64,000 nucleotides of DNA from Deltaproteobacteria bacterium. Its GTDB lineage: Bacteria > Desulfobacterota > Binatia > Binatales > Binataceae. Position 1 is the stretch's first letter. Every line of letters begins with the position of its first letter. Below, in pieces: positions 63,524-64,000 of this stretch. The stretch covers positions 97,095 through 161,094 of the forward strand of contig JAJYYI010000017.1 in NCBI GenBank assembly GCA_021801125.1, given 5' to 3'. The translations under genes were made by a program, and so were the position numbers. The notes beneath the pieces are model-generated. The model was not told the origin of the DNA. It did no database searches and saw only the letters and a program-made list of their open reading frames with translations.

Positions 63524-64000
63524 GCCGGATAGGTCAATCGGCCGTCGCGAACCACAGCAAACGGCGTCAAAACGTGCTCGACCAACAGCCCGTCGGGCAT
63601 GATATGCCTGACCGTATGCCCCAGCACCAGAAGCTGATCCGCGATCAGCCGGCGATGGCATTGCCACCACAAGCCCTCCGCGCATATCACGGCCGGACGT
63701 TTATCGCCTACTGACGCGATGAATCCGGTCAACGCGGACTGGAACTCCGGGCTGCTCATGTGCGCCGCGTAGGCGCGGAATCCCGGCTGCTCCCAGCCGG
63801 CATAGGTCGGGGCGTCGGTGCGCAGATGCCGTCGTCCGCCCAGCGCCGGAAGCCACAAGTAGCCGATTCCGGCGGCGTTCAGATGGGCTTGAAGTTGGTC
63901 CTGGTTGAACTGTGGCCAGCGCCTTGATTGAGGAAAGCGTCGCACGTCGGCAACGAGGTTCACACCCGCGGCCGAAAGCAATTCGATCAGGCGATCGGCG
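63490..64000 (-). CDS. DUF488-family protein, N-terminus beyond the window
   Basis: The visible part opens DRLIELLSAAGVNLVADVRRFPQSRRWPQFN, the standard beginning of DUF488 proteins after their 'IGHS' strand. The frame remains open to the window end, so about 15-20 N-terminal residues are missing. Further landmarks are YLWLPALGGRR, YAGWEQPGFRAYAAHMSSPEF, VICAEGLWWQCHRRLIADQLLVLGHTVRHIMPDG (CAE...CHR, the conserved Cys/His/Arg set). Function unknown; a nucleic-acid- or nucleotide-related role has been suggested for the family. Convergent with uvrA. Confidence 0.88.
   Translation of the reverse strand, partial: ADRLIELLSAAGVNLVADVRRFPQSRRWPQFNQDQLQAHLNAAGIGYLWLPALGGRRHLRTDAPTYAGWEQPGFRAYAAHMSSPEFQSALTGFIASVGDKRPAVICAEGLWWQCHRRLIADQLLVLGHTVRHIMPDGLLVEHVLTPFAVVRDGRLTYPAPVQRALFGAR

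Overview
The window reads as a chromosomal segment of a GC-rich, free-living Gram-negative bacterium. Outer-membrane biology is well represented (heptosyltransferase, LPS kinase-like protein, TolC-family channel, two beta-barrels, SurA-like chaperone). Several traits point to a soil or sediment deltaproteobacterial-type lineage (Binatota/Desulfobacterota-like). These are a CcmE of the variant CxxxY type, LLM-class oxidoreductase, MaoC, CitE-like and CaiB/BaiF genes, and housekeeping operons broken into pieces. That assignment is inference; no rRNA gene is present. I saw no tRNA, CRISPR array, transposase, integrase or phage gene.

Layout. 0.2-6.6 kb: variant ccmE, a large secreted alpha/beta hydrolase, then a minus-strand run of HTH protein, PmtA-like methyltransferase, type-1-copper-like protein and VOC protein. 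6.9-12.5 kb (minus): queA-tgt-yajC-secD without secF, and a quinone oxidoreductase. 13.3-17.4 kb: a Cys-rich exported protein with an orphan CzcC/CusC-like channel, then a convergent amgK-murU-like pair for MurNAc recycling. 17.6-20.2 kb: nuoA, nuoC and nuoD without nuoB. 20.7-24.1 kb: GT9, LPS-kinase-like and GT4 genes for surface glycans. 24.1-29.4 kb: yicC, a lipoprotein, gmk, spoT/relA and ridA. 30.2-31.8 kb: two paralogous secreted GGN-repeat proteins closed by a strong terminator. 32-39.2 kb: HEAT-repeat, DUF3108, ThpR and SIMPL proteins and a peptide-type ABC importer (two permeases plus lipoprotein SBP, no ATPases).

39.8-46.1 kb is the most unusual part. A two-gene unit, an outer-membrane beta-barrel followed by an exported HMA-fold protein lacking the metal-binding cysteines, occurs twice in tandem. 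A tiny coupled ORF, a third HMA-like protein and an SGNH hydrolase follow. I recognise no described system with this make-up.

46.2-54.4 kb is an acyl-CoA block: LLM oxidoreductase, MaoC hydratase, CitE-like lyase, two type III CoA-transferases, an unknown 414-residue protein and a D-2-hydroxyacid dehydrogenase. It resembles C5-dicarboxylate (itaconate/mesaconate/citramalate) chemistry. 54.8-63.4 kb is a tight operon mfd-surA-pdxA-uvrA that joins both DNA-repair factors with a periplasmic chaperone and a vitamin B6 enzyme. A DUF488 gene runs off the right edge.
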